Shown piece by piece: positions 17,327 to 25,705 of a DNA stretch of 64,000 nucleotides. The position numbers and the translations under genes were made by a program. The stretch covers positions 2,080,001-2,144,000 of the forward strand of contig NZ_CP067136.1 of assembly GCF_028553785.1 (NCBI RefSeq), in the 5' to 3' direction. The notes below the pieces were generated by a model. It saw nothing but the letters and a program-made list of their open reading frames with translations, searched no databases and was not told where the DNA came from. Positions within the stretch are counted from its first letter, which is position 1; each line of letters starts with the position of its first letter. Source of the DNA: Paracoccus fistulariae. Lineage in GTDB: Bacteria; Pseudomonadota; Alphaproteobacteria; Rhodobacterales; Rhodobacteraceae.

Positions 17327-18049
17327 TTATGCGACTCCTTTGATCATGCTCAGCTGGAAGGTTTCGTTCGCCGCGATCTTCTCGATCTTATCCGGGCTTT
17401 GCAGCCACAAGGCATCCTCGCCCAGCAGCCGACCCTCGTCGCCCTCTACCAGCAGGGCGGTGCCTTCCTTGATGGCGACGACATGTTCGCCCGCATTGAT
17501 GGTCAGGAATTCCTGCAACCGCTCTTCCCGGCTTTCGCCGTTATGACCCACCGGCTTGCCCGAGATGAAATGCGGATTGATCTGGAAATGCGTCAGGCCC
17601 AGCCCGTTGAAGCTGGGCGGCTGAACGATGGGCATGTCATTTGTGGTGCGAATGGTCGGGGTCGCGACATTGGTGCCCGCGCTCCAGCCGATATAGGGCA
17701 TTTCGCCGCCCTCGACGCGCTGCTTGATCAGATCGACGATACCGGCATCATACATGCGTTTCAGCAACGCAAATGTATTGCCGCCCCCGACGGCGATGGC
17801 ATCGGCCTTGCGCACAGCCTCGCGCGGGTCGTCTGCGTGATGGATCGAGCTGAAGCCATATCCAAGCCGCTCAAAAACCGGCCTGACGATCCCCTCATAG
17901 GTGTCAAAGCTGAACGAGACGCCGGCGAAGGGCACGAACAGCACCGTTAGGTCGCGCTTTCCCAGGATGGTGTGGATCTGGTCGTCGGCATGTTCCAGAT
18001 AGCCCATCTGTCCCATCCGCGAACTGCTCATCAAAAGCGCACGTTTCAT
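17327..18049 (-). CDS. Peptidase E-like dipeptidase (S51 family)
   Basis: This 240-residue protein has the nucleophile elbow GWSAGTN with S123, plus GGGNTF at 88-93. D138 and H160 sit exactly three positions later than the Salmonella PepE triad (S120, D135, H157). PepE enzymes cut dipeptides with an N-terminal aspartate in the cytoplasm. Here the start overlaps the preceding aminotransferase stop by four bases and the gene is embedded in an oligopeptide transporter operon. The natural substrate is therefore probably an imported Asp-X or modified dipeptide. Confidence 0.88.
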   Translation of the reverse strand: MKRALLMSSSRMGQMGYLEHADDQIHTILGKRDLTVLFVPFAGVSFSFDTYEGIVRPVFERLGYGFSSIHHADDPREAVRKADAIAVGGGNTFALLKRMYDAGIVDLIKQRVEGGEMPYIGWSAGTNVATPTIRTTNDMPIVQPPSFNGLGLTHFQINPHFISGKPVGHNGESREERLQEFLTINAGEHVVAIKEGTALLVEGDEGRLLGEDALWLQSPDKIEKIAANETFQLSMIKGVA

Positions 18050-19233
18050 TTGCTTTCCTTTATGTCCAGTATGTTGCTGACCAGCCGGTCAATCTCGGCT
18101 TCGGTGTTGAAGTAATGGATCGAGGCGCGCGCCATGCAGTCGATATTGTATCCTTCCAGGATACTGCTCGCCATGAAATGGCCCGCCTCGATGATGATCC
18201 CGCGCATTTCAAGCTCCAGCACAAGGCTGCGCGGATCCAGACCCTTGATGTTGAACGGGATGATGCCGATGCGATGCGCAGCATCGGCCGGGCCATAAAG
18301 CTCGAACCCCGGGATCCGGGCAAGGCCCTGCAGGGCGTAGTCGGTGATCTCGCGGCAGCGCGCCTCGATGGCGCCCTGCCCCAGATCGCTGGCGTAATCC
18401 AGCGCGGCATCGAGGCTGTAGATCGCGGGCACATTCGGGCAACCCGCCTCGAACCGCTTGGCCGTTTGCGGCAGGACCAGCGCGCCTTCGCCATCGACGC
18501 TGCTGTTCCACCAGCCGATCATGCAGGATGACAATTCGGCGATGCGGGGTTCGGCGATATACAGGAATCCAGATCCCTCGATCGCGCGCAGCCCCTTGCG
18601 CCCGCAGGTGGACAGGAAATCGCAGCCCCAGTCGTGGATGTCGACATCCAGCACGCCGATGGCCTGCGCGGCATCGACATGCGTCATCACGCCACGCTGT
18701 TGCGCCATGGCGCAAATTTCGGCAACGGGCTGCACGGCGCCGGTCACATTGGACAGCGCCACAAAGCTGATCAGCCGGGTCCTGTCCGTGACATGCTCGG
18801 CGATGGCGGCGGCGTCCAGCAGCCCTTCAAGGCTGGCCTTCGCGCGCACCACACGGATGCCGCGCTGCTGTTCAAGCTGCAACCAGACCGACAGGTTGCT
18901 GAGCATCTCGGTCTCGGGGACGATGATCTCGTCGCCCTCGGCCCAGTCGATGCCCTGGGCGACAAGGCAGATCGCTTCGGTCCCGTTCTTGGTGAAGGCG
19001 ATTTCCTCGGGCTTCGCGCCGATGAAGGCGGCGGTCTTGGCGCGGGTCGTTTCCAGATCCTCATAGACGCGCTTGCGCAGGCTGGGCAGATAGGTGCCAA
19101 GCTCTGCGGTCTCGTCCAGATAGGCCTTCACCCGGTCGATGACCGGCGTTGGCGGAGGGGCGGCAGCCCCGGTATCGAAATAGGCGTATTTGGCCGATAC
19201 CGGGCTGTCGCTGACGATCTTGTCAATTTTCAT
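18046..19233 (-). CDS. Class V aminotransferase-fold PLP enzyme
   Basis: This 395-residue fold-type I PLP enzyme belongs to the group of cysteine desulfurases and isopenicillin N epimerase-like proteins. D187 and Q190 in HVDAAQAIG contact PLP, and K213 in CGRKGLRA is the likely Schiff-base lysine. The usual S-G-H-K motif of SufS is replaced by C-G-R-K and no desulfurase catalytic Cys loop is evident. A racemase, epimerase, lyase or aminotransferase acting on an amino acid or peptide is therefore more likely than sulfur mobilisation. It is co-translated with peptidase E. Confidence 0.82.
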   Translation of the reverse strand: MKIDKIVSDSPVSAKYAYFDTGAAAPPPTPVIDRVKAYLDETAELGTYLPSLRKRVYEDLETTRAKTAAFIGAKPEEIAFTKNGTEAICLVAQGIDWAEGDEIIVPETEMLSNLSVWLQLEQQRGIRVVRAKASLEGLLDAAAIAEHVTDRTRLISFVALSNVTGAVQPVAEICAMAQQRGVMTHVDAAQAIGVLDVDIHDWGCDFLSTCGRKGLRAIEGSGFLYIAEPRIAELSSCMIGWWNSSVDGEGALVLPQTAKRFEAGCPNVPAIYSLDAALDYASDLGQGAIEARCREITDYALQGLARIPGFELYGPADAAHRIGIIPFNIKGLDPRSLVLELEMRGIIIEAGHFMASSILEGYNIDCMARASIHYFNTEAEIDRLVSNILDIKESK

Positions 19234-19310
19234 GCTTCATCCTCAACAATGCGGCGGGTTCTTGTGCGTTTTGCGGTGGCCGGCCTTGCGGCCCGGCCTG
19301 CCCGTAGGGT

Positions 19311-19339
19311 CGTCCTGCCGTCCCGACGACGGCAGGACG
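19311..19339 (-). terminator. Intercistronic hairpin after the OPT transporter gene
   Basis: A perfect 12-base stem (19311-19322 with 19328-19339) with a five-base loop lies seven bases past the transporter stop and about 80 bases before the aminotransferase start. A second smaller GC hairpin sits near 19280-19300. There is no T-run, so partial termination or mRNA stabilisation is more likely than an operon end. Confidence 0.6.
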
Positions 19340-19345
19340 GGCGGT

Positions 19346-20974
19346 TTACTTGCCCAGCTTCAATGTCGAGGTGAAGAAGGCGTAAAGCGCATCACCCGCG
19401 ATCAGACCGCCGGCAAAGGCCGACATTTCCGAACGCCGGGTCTGGCCGAAGGCCCGCTCGATCCCGACACGGATGGCCAGGGCGGCCAGAACGGTCCAGC
19501 CGGCAATCGGATAGTTGATCAGCATGCCGGTTCCCAGCAGGACGCCCAATTGCTTGCCCGATCCGCCAACCCATTGCAGGATCGCCCCCGGAATGGCCCA
19601 GATCAGCAATTGCATCGCAATCTCGGGCGAGGCGCCGGCCGCGATGGTCGAGGCATAGACGCGATCCACCGGCGGCACGAGATCCTGACTGAAGAAGCTT
19701 TGATAGGAAACGGCAACGACAATCGCTGCGACCAGAAAGCCGATCAGTGCTGCATAATATTGCTGACGGCGGCCCTCGCGCTCATAGGCGGGATCAGAGT
19801 TTTCGCCGCGGATCATGTAGCCCGTCTTCAGGTCATAGCCCATATCGGCAAAGGCCGGGCCGGTCGCGGCGCTGTAGCCCACCAGAAGGCCCAGCGCGGC
19901 AGGCGGAAATCCGACAAGGATGCCGATGATCAGGGTGATCAACGCGACCGCAAAGGCCGGGAACCAGCCCGAATGCATCGCAGCAATGCCGACGATCAGT
20001 TCGTGCACATAGGCCGCGATGGCCGCGAACAGCAGGAAGCCCAGAAGCATCGGCAGGCTCATCGTGCTTGTCACGCCGGCAAGCATGGTCAGAAGCAGCG
20101 CGACAAGGATATAGGCGCCGAACCCGCCGAACAGGAATTTCTTCATCGCGCGGTCTTCGGGATCCTCTGACGCTTCGCCATTGGCGGTGGCGGCGGTGTC
20201 TTTCCGGATCGCCGAAATCTGACGCCCAACCTGATACAGCGCGACGATCCCGGCGCCGATCATGAAGCCATGCGGCAGATACATCGCGTTGATATCGATG
20301 CCAAAGACAGGATCGGCATAGCCGCGCATCAGCAGGCCCAGCCCGAACATCGACAGCGCCCAGATATTGCCGATAAAGGCAACGCCTGCGGCCGACATGG
20401 GAATGCCAAGCATCGAGCCGCCAACACCACCGGCGATCCCGATGCCAAGGTAGACCGCCTTGCGCCCGCCCTGATCACCAGCCCACAGCGTTTCGGCCGT
20501 GGCCACACCCGCGGGCCATGTTCCGGTCGCGGGAAAGGCCTTGGTGTTGAACAGGCCGTAAAGCATGGTGCCGTCGATGAACATGGCCAGCGTGGCCCCG
20601 ATCAGCATCGGCACGATCAGTTCCGGCATCCCCATGACAAAGGGAACGCCGATCGGGATCATCAGGCTGTTCGCCGCCCCGAAGGTGGCCGAGGACACCG
20701 CCGATTGCAGCAGGTTCTGTCGGTCGATGGCGCGGAAACGGTGCAGCACCGCAATCGGCAGCCGCGCAAAGACCATCGCGATCAGCGCCCCGATGATGGA
20801 CGTGTTCGCCGAAATTCCAAGGGTCACGATCAACTGCATCCCGACAATCGCGCCCAGTGCCGACAGCAGGACGATGGGGATCACAACCACCAGTTCCAGC
20901 GTCTTGGGATGTTTACGGGACCCGGCGGCGGCGGCACCTCCCAATGCCGTACCTTCTTCTTCCGTCGTACTCAC
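19346..20974 (-). CDS. OPT/YSL family oligopeptide transporter
   Basis: This 542-residue polytopic protein has about 14 predicted helices. It resembles the OPT superfamily (proton-coupled oligopeptide or metal-chelate uptake), with GIGIAGGVGGSMLGIPMSAAG near the middle and FGIDINAMYLPHGFMIGAG after it. The start is GTG at 20974, preceded by a strong GGAGGAG. It follows the iclR stop by 24 bases and leads the catabolic genes, so it should import the peptide that the downstream enzymes process. A peptide-like chelate is also possible. Confidence 0.85.
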   Translation of the reverse strand: MSTTEEEGTALGGAAAAGSRKHPKTLELVVVIPIVLLSALGAIVGMQLIVTLGISANTSIIGALIAMVFARLPIAVLHRFRAIDRQNLLQSAVSSATFGAANSLMIPIGVPFVMGMPELIVPMLIGATLAMFIDGTMLYGLFNTKAFPATGTWPAGVATAETLWAGDQGGRKAVYLGIGIAGGVGGSMLGIPMSAAGVAFIGNIWALSMFGLGLLMRGYADPVFGIDINAMYLPHGFMIGAGIVALYQVGRQISAIRKDTAATANGEASEDPEDRAMKKFLFGGFGAYILVALLLTMLAGVTSTMSLPMLLGFLLFAAIAAYVHELIVGIAAMHSGWFPAFAVALITLIIGILVGFPPAALGLLVGYSAATGPAFADMGYDLKTGYMIRGENSDPAYEREGRRQQYYAALIGFLVAAIVVAVSYQSFFSQDLVPPVDRVYASTIAAGASPEIAMQLLIWAIPGAILQWVGGSGKQLGVLLGTGMLINYPIAGWTVLAALAIRVGIERAFGQTRRSEMSAFAGGLIAGDALYAFFTSTLKLGK

Positions 20975-20998
20975 AACAGGCTCCTCCCTATTTAACGA

Positions 20999-21745
20999 TC
21001 AAGATGAGATGTAATTCTGGATAACCGGCCGAAGCGTCTGCATGCGCGCGACCAGCGCCGGAAAGGCGTTTTCATCGCGACGGAACAATGGCCCCGCGAT
21101 GCTGAGCGATCCGGCAATCTCTCCCGATGGGGCAAAAAGCGGCACGGCCAGACCGAATGTGTCCGTGCGGAACTCTTCGACGCTGGCGGCCCATCCCTGT
21201 TGCCGCACCGTGGCAAGGTCTGCTTGCAGCGCGTCGGGATCGCAGATCGTGCCGGGCGCAAGCTGCGTCAGGCCGCGCGCGATCACCGCGTCGCGTTCTT
21301 CCCCGGGCAGAAACGCCATGATCGCCTTGGCATTTGCCCCGGCATAAAGCGGAAAGCGCGTCCCGACATCGATGCTGAAACGAATGCTGTCCGGCGCCTC
21401 GTAGATCTCGATACAGACAGCCTCGCCCTGCGACAGCCAGCTGAGGAACACCGTCTCGCCCGATTGATCCGCCAGTTCTCGCATCAGGGGCCGGACCAGT
21501 TGCGACAGGTTCATCCGCCCCTTGAAGATCTGGCCATATTCCAGAAACCGCACGCCGATGGCGTATTTCTGGCTTTCGGGATCCTTCACAAGGAATTTCC
21601 GGCTCGCAAAGGTGTTCAGCGCACGCTGCACGATGGCGGGATGCACGCCGCTTTTCTTTGCAAGCTCCCGGACGCCCCAGGCGGGGCGCTCTTCGGTGAA
21701 GTAATCGAGCAGGTCGAGAGCATTTGCGAGTGTTTTGGCGATCAT
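20999..21745 (-). CDS. IclR family transcriptional regulator
   Basis: This 248-residue protein has an N-terminal winged HTH (WGVRELAKKSGVHPAIVQRALN, residues about 18-39) and a C-terminal IclR effector domain with GTRFPLYAGANAKAIMAFLP near 125. It is the first gene of the operon encoding the OPT transporter, PLP enzyme, peptidase E and DUF1177 protein. An eight-base inverted repeat directly upstream overlaps the predicted -10, consistent with autorepression relieved by a pathway metabolite. The ligand is unknown. Confidence 0.9.
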   Translation of the reverse strand: MIAKTLANALDLLDYFTEERPAWGVRELAKKSGVHPAIVQRALNTFASRKFLVKDPESQKYAIGVRFLEYGQIFKGRMNLSQLVRPLMRELADQSGETVFLSWLSQGEAVCIEIYEAPDSIRFSIDVGTRFPLYAGANAKAIMAFLPGEERDAVIARGLTQLAPGTICDPDALQADLATVRQQGWAASVEEFRTDTFGLAVPLFAPSGEIAGSLSIAGPLFRRDENAFPALVARMQTLRPVIQNYISS

Positions 21746-22078
21746 TATTGTCTCTATAATAGATACAACGTACCGTTATTAGAGACATAACTTAAATTTG
21801 CTGAAAAGTCAATAACAGGCCGCTGCAGGGCGACATTCCACAGACGCCAACGACGACAATGCGAAACCTGCCGACGCGCGTTCAAGGCGCCATCGGCCGC
21901 AGCCCGATCTTCGCGCGGCATCCCAGATTCTTCCTCGGACGGACAATTTCTGATTGAAATAGTCGGAAATATTTCTAGGATGCGTCGTGCCAGCGGCAAA
22001 GATGGGCACCGCCCTGATGCGAGCGTTTTCTTACAACCAAGTTGATTGCGCCGGTTTCATGGCGCGAAGGGAGCAATT
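21746..22078. other. Divergent intergenic region between iclR and the RTX gene
   Basis: This 333-base gap contains the iclR promoter and operator at its left end. At 21954-21981 a possible + strand promoter, TTGAAA-16-TAGGAT, could serve the RTX gene. The central part (about 21830-21940) shows no gene or clear motif. Confidence 0.5.
21749..21812 (-). promoter_or_regulatory. Promoter and IclR operator of the peptide operon
   Basis: On the - strand TTGACT (-35, 21807-21812), a 17-base spacer and TATGTC (-10, 21784-21789) precede iclR. A perfect eight-base inverted repeat, TGTCTCTA (21749-21756) and TAGAGACA (21780-21787), covers the -10 and the start region, where an autoregulatory IclR protein would bind. 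Confidence 0.65.
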
Positions 22079-22921
22079 ATGCCTGTATTTCCAATCTTGC
22101 CAGGTGGCGGTGGGATCACGTTCGGGACCGATGGTGACGATCTGATCTCGGGTGGTCGTGGACCATCCGTGGTCTGGGCGGGGGCCGGCAATGACGGTCT
22201 GCGTCTGGGCTATAGCAGCGATCTTGCCTATCTGGGTGAAGGCGATGACGTTGCCTATACCGAGGGCGGCAATGACATGGTCTTCGGTGAGGAAGGCAAC
22301 GATCTGATCTATGCCGGCAGCGGCAATGACTGGATCGATGGCGGCGAAGGCAACGATTTGCTGTATGGCGCCAGCGGCAATGACCAGATCTTCGGCGGCG
22401 AAGGGGACGATTTCATCTTCGACACCGAGGGGAACAATGCGCTCTACGGTGGCGAGGGCAATGATATGGTCGTCGGTGGTTCGGGGATCGATGTCATCTT
22501 CGGCGGTTCCGGTCTTGATACCATCATGGGCGGCGACGGGAACGACTGGATTTCGGGCGGCAGCTCGACCTATACCGTGACCAATGCCGACGGAAGCACG
22601 ACAGAAGTCGAGGGCGTGAACCAGATCTATGGTCAGGGTGGCGACGATATTCTGTCGGCGGGTGGCTCGAACGAGTTCTTCTATGCCGGGAATGACGGCA
22701 ACGATGTGATCAACCGCTTTGAGGCAGAGAATGACGAGATCATTCTTGTCGCGGATCTCAATGGCAGCGGCATCGCGAGTTTCGCCGATCTGGCCAGCCG
22801 GATAAGCAGCAGCGACGATGGCGCGATTGTCGATCTGGGCGCCGACAGCAATATCCTGCTGTCGGGCATCTCGGCCAATGATGTTCTGGCCGATCTGGAC
22901 GGCTATTTCGACTTTGCCTGA
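22079..22921 (+). CDS. Small RTX calcium-binding repeat protein
   Basis: This 280-residue acidic protein consists of about a dozen nonapeptide repeats of the GGxGxDxxx type from residue 15 to about 165 (for example GGEGNDLLYGASGNDQIF). A non-repetitive C-terminal tail of about 110 residues follows, with the spacing of an RTX/type I secretion signal. It has no N-terminal signal peptide. The beta-roll folds on binding calcium outside the cell. No enzymatic domain is present, which is unusual because RTX repeats generally accompany a toxin, protease or lipase. GAAGGGAG precedes the ATG. No secretion ABC transporter is nearby. Confidence 0.85.
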   Translation: MPVFPILPGGGGITFGTDGDDLISGGRGPSVVWAGAGNDGLRLGYSSDLAYLGEGDDVAYTEGGNDMVFGEEGNDLIYAGSGNDWIDGGEGNDLLYGASGNDQIFGGEGDDFIFDTEGNNALYGGEGNDMVVGGSGIDVIFGGSGLDTIMGGDGNDWISGGSSTYTVTNADGSTTEVEGVNQIYGQGGDDILSAGGSNEFFYAGNDGNDVINRFEAENDEIILVADLNGSGIASFADLASRISSSDDGAIVDLGADSNILLSGISANDVLADLDGYFDFA

Positions 22922-22932
22922 CGAAAACCCGG

Positions 22933-22959
22933 CCCGGCGGCGGATCGAGTGTCGCCGGG
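22933..22959 (+). terminator. Hairpin after the RTX gene
   Basis: A seven-base GC stem CCCGGCG/CGCCGGG (22933-22939, 22953-22959) starts 12 bases past the RTX stop. Without a T-run it may only partly separate the RTX gene from the siderophore reductase gene. Confidence 0.45.
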
Positions 22960-22990
22960 TCATCTGCCCCGTCCCAAGACAAGGACCCTG

Positions 22991-24037
22991 ATGAGACACG
23001 ACGCTATTCCGCCCCTGCAATCCGAGGCTGCCGTGCCAAGCCTTCCCTTCGCGCGGATCGACGCGCTGCTGCGCAGCGAGGCCGAAGAGCATGGACTGGA
23101 TCTGCATACGGGGCATGACCGGTCGGTCTGGTGCCAGGTCGATGGCGGCGAATTCGGGGCAAGGCGCGAGGCCGAGGGCAGCATCCTTTATGTCCGCGCC
23201 CGTGACCGGGCCTGGCTGTTCACCCTGCAAGAGGTGATGACCGCGCATCTGGTGCAGGTCGAGCCCGATCTGGCCGCATTGCTGCGCTGGTCCGGTCTGA
23301 CGCATCAGGGGGCCTTGCCGCCGAATTTCAGCTTTGCCCATGTCGAAAGCCTGACCCGGATCGGCCGCCATTTCCTGCGGCTCAGGCTGCGCAGCGACGA
23401 TCTGCACCGCTTCGCCCGCGACATGATCCATTTCCGGCTGATCCTGCCCCCCGCTGGTGACAAGGAACCGCAATGGCCGATGACGGGCGCGAATGGTCAG
23501 ACCATCTGGCCGCAAGGCGCCAAGGCGCTGCACCGCCCGGCCTATACCGTGCGCGCTATCGACCCGGTCGCGGGCTGGCTTGAGACGGATATCTTCATCC
23601 ATGACGGCGGTCGCGCCTGTGATTGGGCCGTTCACGCCGGGACCGGCGCAAGGGTCGGTCTGACAGGTCCGGGTGGCGGCGGGGTGCCGCACGCCCGGCG
23701 ATTGCTGATCGGCGGGGATGAGACGGCCTATCCGGCGCTGGCAAGGATCATCGAGGCGCAGGCGCCCGATGTCATCGGCGACTGCTGGCTGTTTGGCGCG
23801 GTGGACGATTATCCGCTGCCGCAGCACGGCGGCATCCGCATCCATCACGCGGCGGGGGGTGAGGGCCAGCTTGCCGACCGCCTGACCCGCGACGGCACCG
23901 ATGCGGAACGCATCTGGCTGGCGACCGAGAAAAGCCGGATCCCCTCGCTGCGCAAGGCGGTTCTGGACAAGCTGGGCTTCCCCAAGCGTTCGGCTCATCT
24001 GGCGGGTTACTGGTCCGCGGACGGGACCGCCATGTGA
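22991..24037 (+). CDS. Siderophore-interacting protein (ferric-siderophore reductase) with N-terminal DUF2218
   Basis: The 348-residue protein has two parts. Residues about 15-95 resemble DUF2218 (LYVRARDRAWLFTLQEVMTAHLV). From about 115 onward is the SIP family flavin-reductase fold, with RIGRHFLRLRLRS, the FAD region HFRLILPPAGD, and the NAD(P)H half LLIGGDETAYPALARIIE. Such proteins reduce ferric siderophore in the cytoplasm to release iron. ATG 22991 follows AAGGA. Its stop abuts the stop of the convergent IucC-like gene, and it completes the uptake side of the siderophore locus. Confidence 0.9.
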   Translation: MRHDAIPPLQSEAAVPSLPFARIDALLRSEAEEHGLDLHTGHDRSVWCQVDGGEFGARREAEGSILYVRARDRAWLFTLQEVMTAHLVQVEPDLAALLRWSGLTHQGALPPNFSFAHVESLTRIGRHFLRLRLRSDDLHRFARDMIHFRLILPPAGDKEPQWPMTGANGQTIWPQGAKALHRPAYTVRAIDPVAGWLETDIFIHDGGRACDWAVHAGTGARVGLTGPGGGGVPHARRLLIGGDETAYPALARIIEAQAPDVIGDCWLFGAVDDYPLPQHGGIRIHHAAGGEGQLADRLTRDGTDAERIWLATEKSRIPSLRKAVLDKLGFPKRSAHLAGYWSADGTAM

Positions 24038-25705
24038 TCAGCCGGACCCCGGCGCATCTAACGGGTTGACCAGATCGGTGCCCCTTGCGGGCAATGGGCG
24101 GGCGGCGCTGTCCTCATATCCCACGGCGAAGCGCACACGGTTGATGCAGACGCGCGGCATCCTCGGCGCGAACAGATCGAACATCGCGAAACGATCGGAC
24201 AGATCGGGATGCGCATCCCGCGCCTGCATGAGTTCACGCCGAAGGATGGTGTAGAACTCTGCCTCTGAAAGCCAGCGATGCAGCCGCGCGGACAGAAACC
24301 GCAGGCAGGTCACGAAATGCGCGGTCTGAATGTCGTGGACAATGACCGGCGGCGGCTTGCGCGGCAGGATCGCACGAATGACGGGATCCAGCCCCTGCAT
24401 CTGCGGAAAATCCACGTCCACCAGATCCATGTCGCCCTGAAAATCCTTCAGCATCATCCCCTCGGGCCGCCCGTCGCGCAGGACAACCGTGATGTTCTGA
24501 CCATGCGCGATAAAGCCCACTCCGTAGCGCGCCAGCAGCAGCCACAGCGGCACGACCGTCACCCGAAACAGTGCCGCAAGCCATTCGGCCAAATCCATCC
24601 CCGCCTGCCGCGCGTAATGCAGGGCCAGCGGCGCGCCATCGGCGCCCTGATGGAACAAGGCAGCATAAAGCACCGGGCCTGCACCGTCGGCGCGCGCCTC
24701 GGCCCGGTCGCGCCAGATCGCGCCAAGCGTTTCGTGATGGCGATAGGGCGCGTCGGGGCAGGCTTTCATCAGCGGATCGCGCCACCAGCGACCGGCAGCC
24801 TCGCGCAGCACGGTGACCTTGGCCAGCGCCGGATCGGCCGCGCAGATCCCGGCCAGCCAGTCCGAGATCGCCGGACCATGTTCGATGAACTTTCCCGGCA
24901 CGCCTCGCCACGCCGAGGTATTCAGGATGCCCAGCGACAGTTTCACATCGAACCGCCCGCCGGGCCGGGTCAAGGTGCGGATCGAGGGCGTCGCGCGGAA
25001 CTGCGGGCCTGCCGGACCCAGGGGGCGGATATGGCCCGCCGCCTGTTCGGCCACGGTCAGTTGCGCCAGATGCGCGGTCCACTGCCAAGGATGCACCGGC
25101 ATCAGCATCTGGTCGTCCGCCGCCCCGGAAAGGCGGTCGAAATCCGCGCCCAAGGTATCGCGCAAGGCGGCCTCTGCCGCGCCGCTATGCACCAGATCGC
25201 GGCGATGGACGGCCAGCCAGAACAGCTGGATCGGCTGCGCAGATTCGGGCGCGAAAGCCGCGTTTTCGGCCATGCCCCAACCCAGCCGCCCGCGATTGGC
25301 CAGCGCCTTTGGATGCCCTTCAAGCGCGGCGTGCAGATCCTCGGATGGCAGGGCGATCAGCTGTGCCCCATCCAGCTTTCCCCACCGCTCGGCCGTGGCG
25401 ATATCCTGCGCCAAAGTATTCGCGATCTCGCGAATGAACATCGCCCCGGTCGCAGGTGACATGCCCATTTCCGCCCGCGCATCGGTGATCAGGCGAAACG
25501 GGTCTGGCGGGGCGTCGTCGCGGGTAATGCTGTCGGGATCGATCCACAGATTGTCCCAGATCCCTCGGCGGGCCTGAAATCGCCAGACCGCGCCCGATTG
25601 CAGACGCAATTCGCCGCGATGGGGCGTCAGAACCTCTTCCCATGTCAATTCCGAGATCATCTTGGCCAGCAGGTTACGGGCCGCCTGCCGGTACAGCGCG
25701 CTCAC
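24038..25705 (-). CDS. NIS siderophore synthetase, IucC-like
   Basis: This 555-residue IucA/IucC family enzyme has GHPKA near residue 130, HPWQW near 215, HGQN near 400 and KDFQGD near 420, the nucleotide- and substrate-binding motifs of NRPS-independent siderophore synthetases. It condenses an amine or hydroxamate arm with a citrate carboxylate using ATP. The start is GTG at 25705 and overlaps the acetyltransferase's natural stop (GTGA), implying coupling. The amber codon in that upstream gene may therefore lower its translation. Order synthetase-acetyltransferase-synthetase matches iucA-iucB-iucC of aerobactin. Confidence 0.92.
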   Translation of the reverse strand: MSALYRQAARNLLAKMISELTWEEVLTPHRGELRLQSGAVWRFQARRGIWDNLWIDPDSITRDDAPPDPFRLITDARAEMGMSPATGAMFIREIANTLAQDIATAERWGKLDGAQLIALPSEDLHAALEGHPKALANRGRLGWGMAENAAFAPESAQPIQLFWLAVHRRDLVHSGAAEAALRDTLGADFDRLSGAADDQMLMPVHPWQWTAHLAQLTVAEQAAGHIRPLGPAGPQFRATPSIRTLTRPGGRFDVKLSLGILNTSAWRGVPGKFIEHGPAISDWLAGICAADPALAKVTVLREAAGRWWRDPLMKACPDAPYRHHETLGAIWRDRAEARADGAGPVLYAALFHQGADGAPLALHYARQAGMDLAEWLAALFRVTVVPLWLLLARYGVGFIAHGQNITVVLRDGRPEGMMLKDFQGDMDLVDVDFPQMQGLDPVIRAILPRKPPPVIVHDIQTAHFVTCLRFLSARLHRWLSEAEFYTILRRELMQARDAHPDLSDRFAMFDLFAPRMPRVCINRVRFAVGYEDSAARPLPARGTDLVNPLDAPGSG

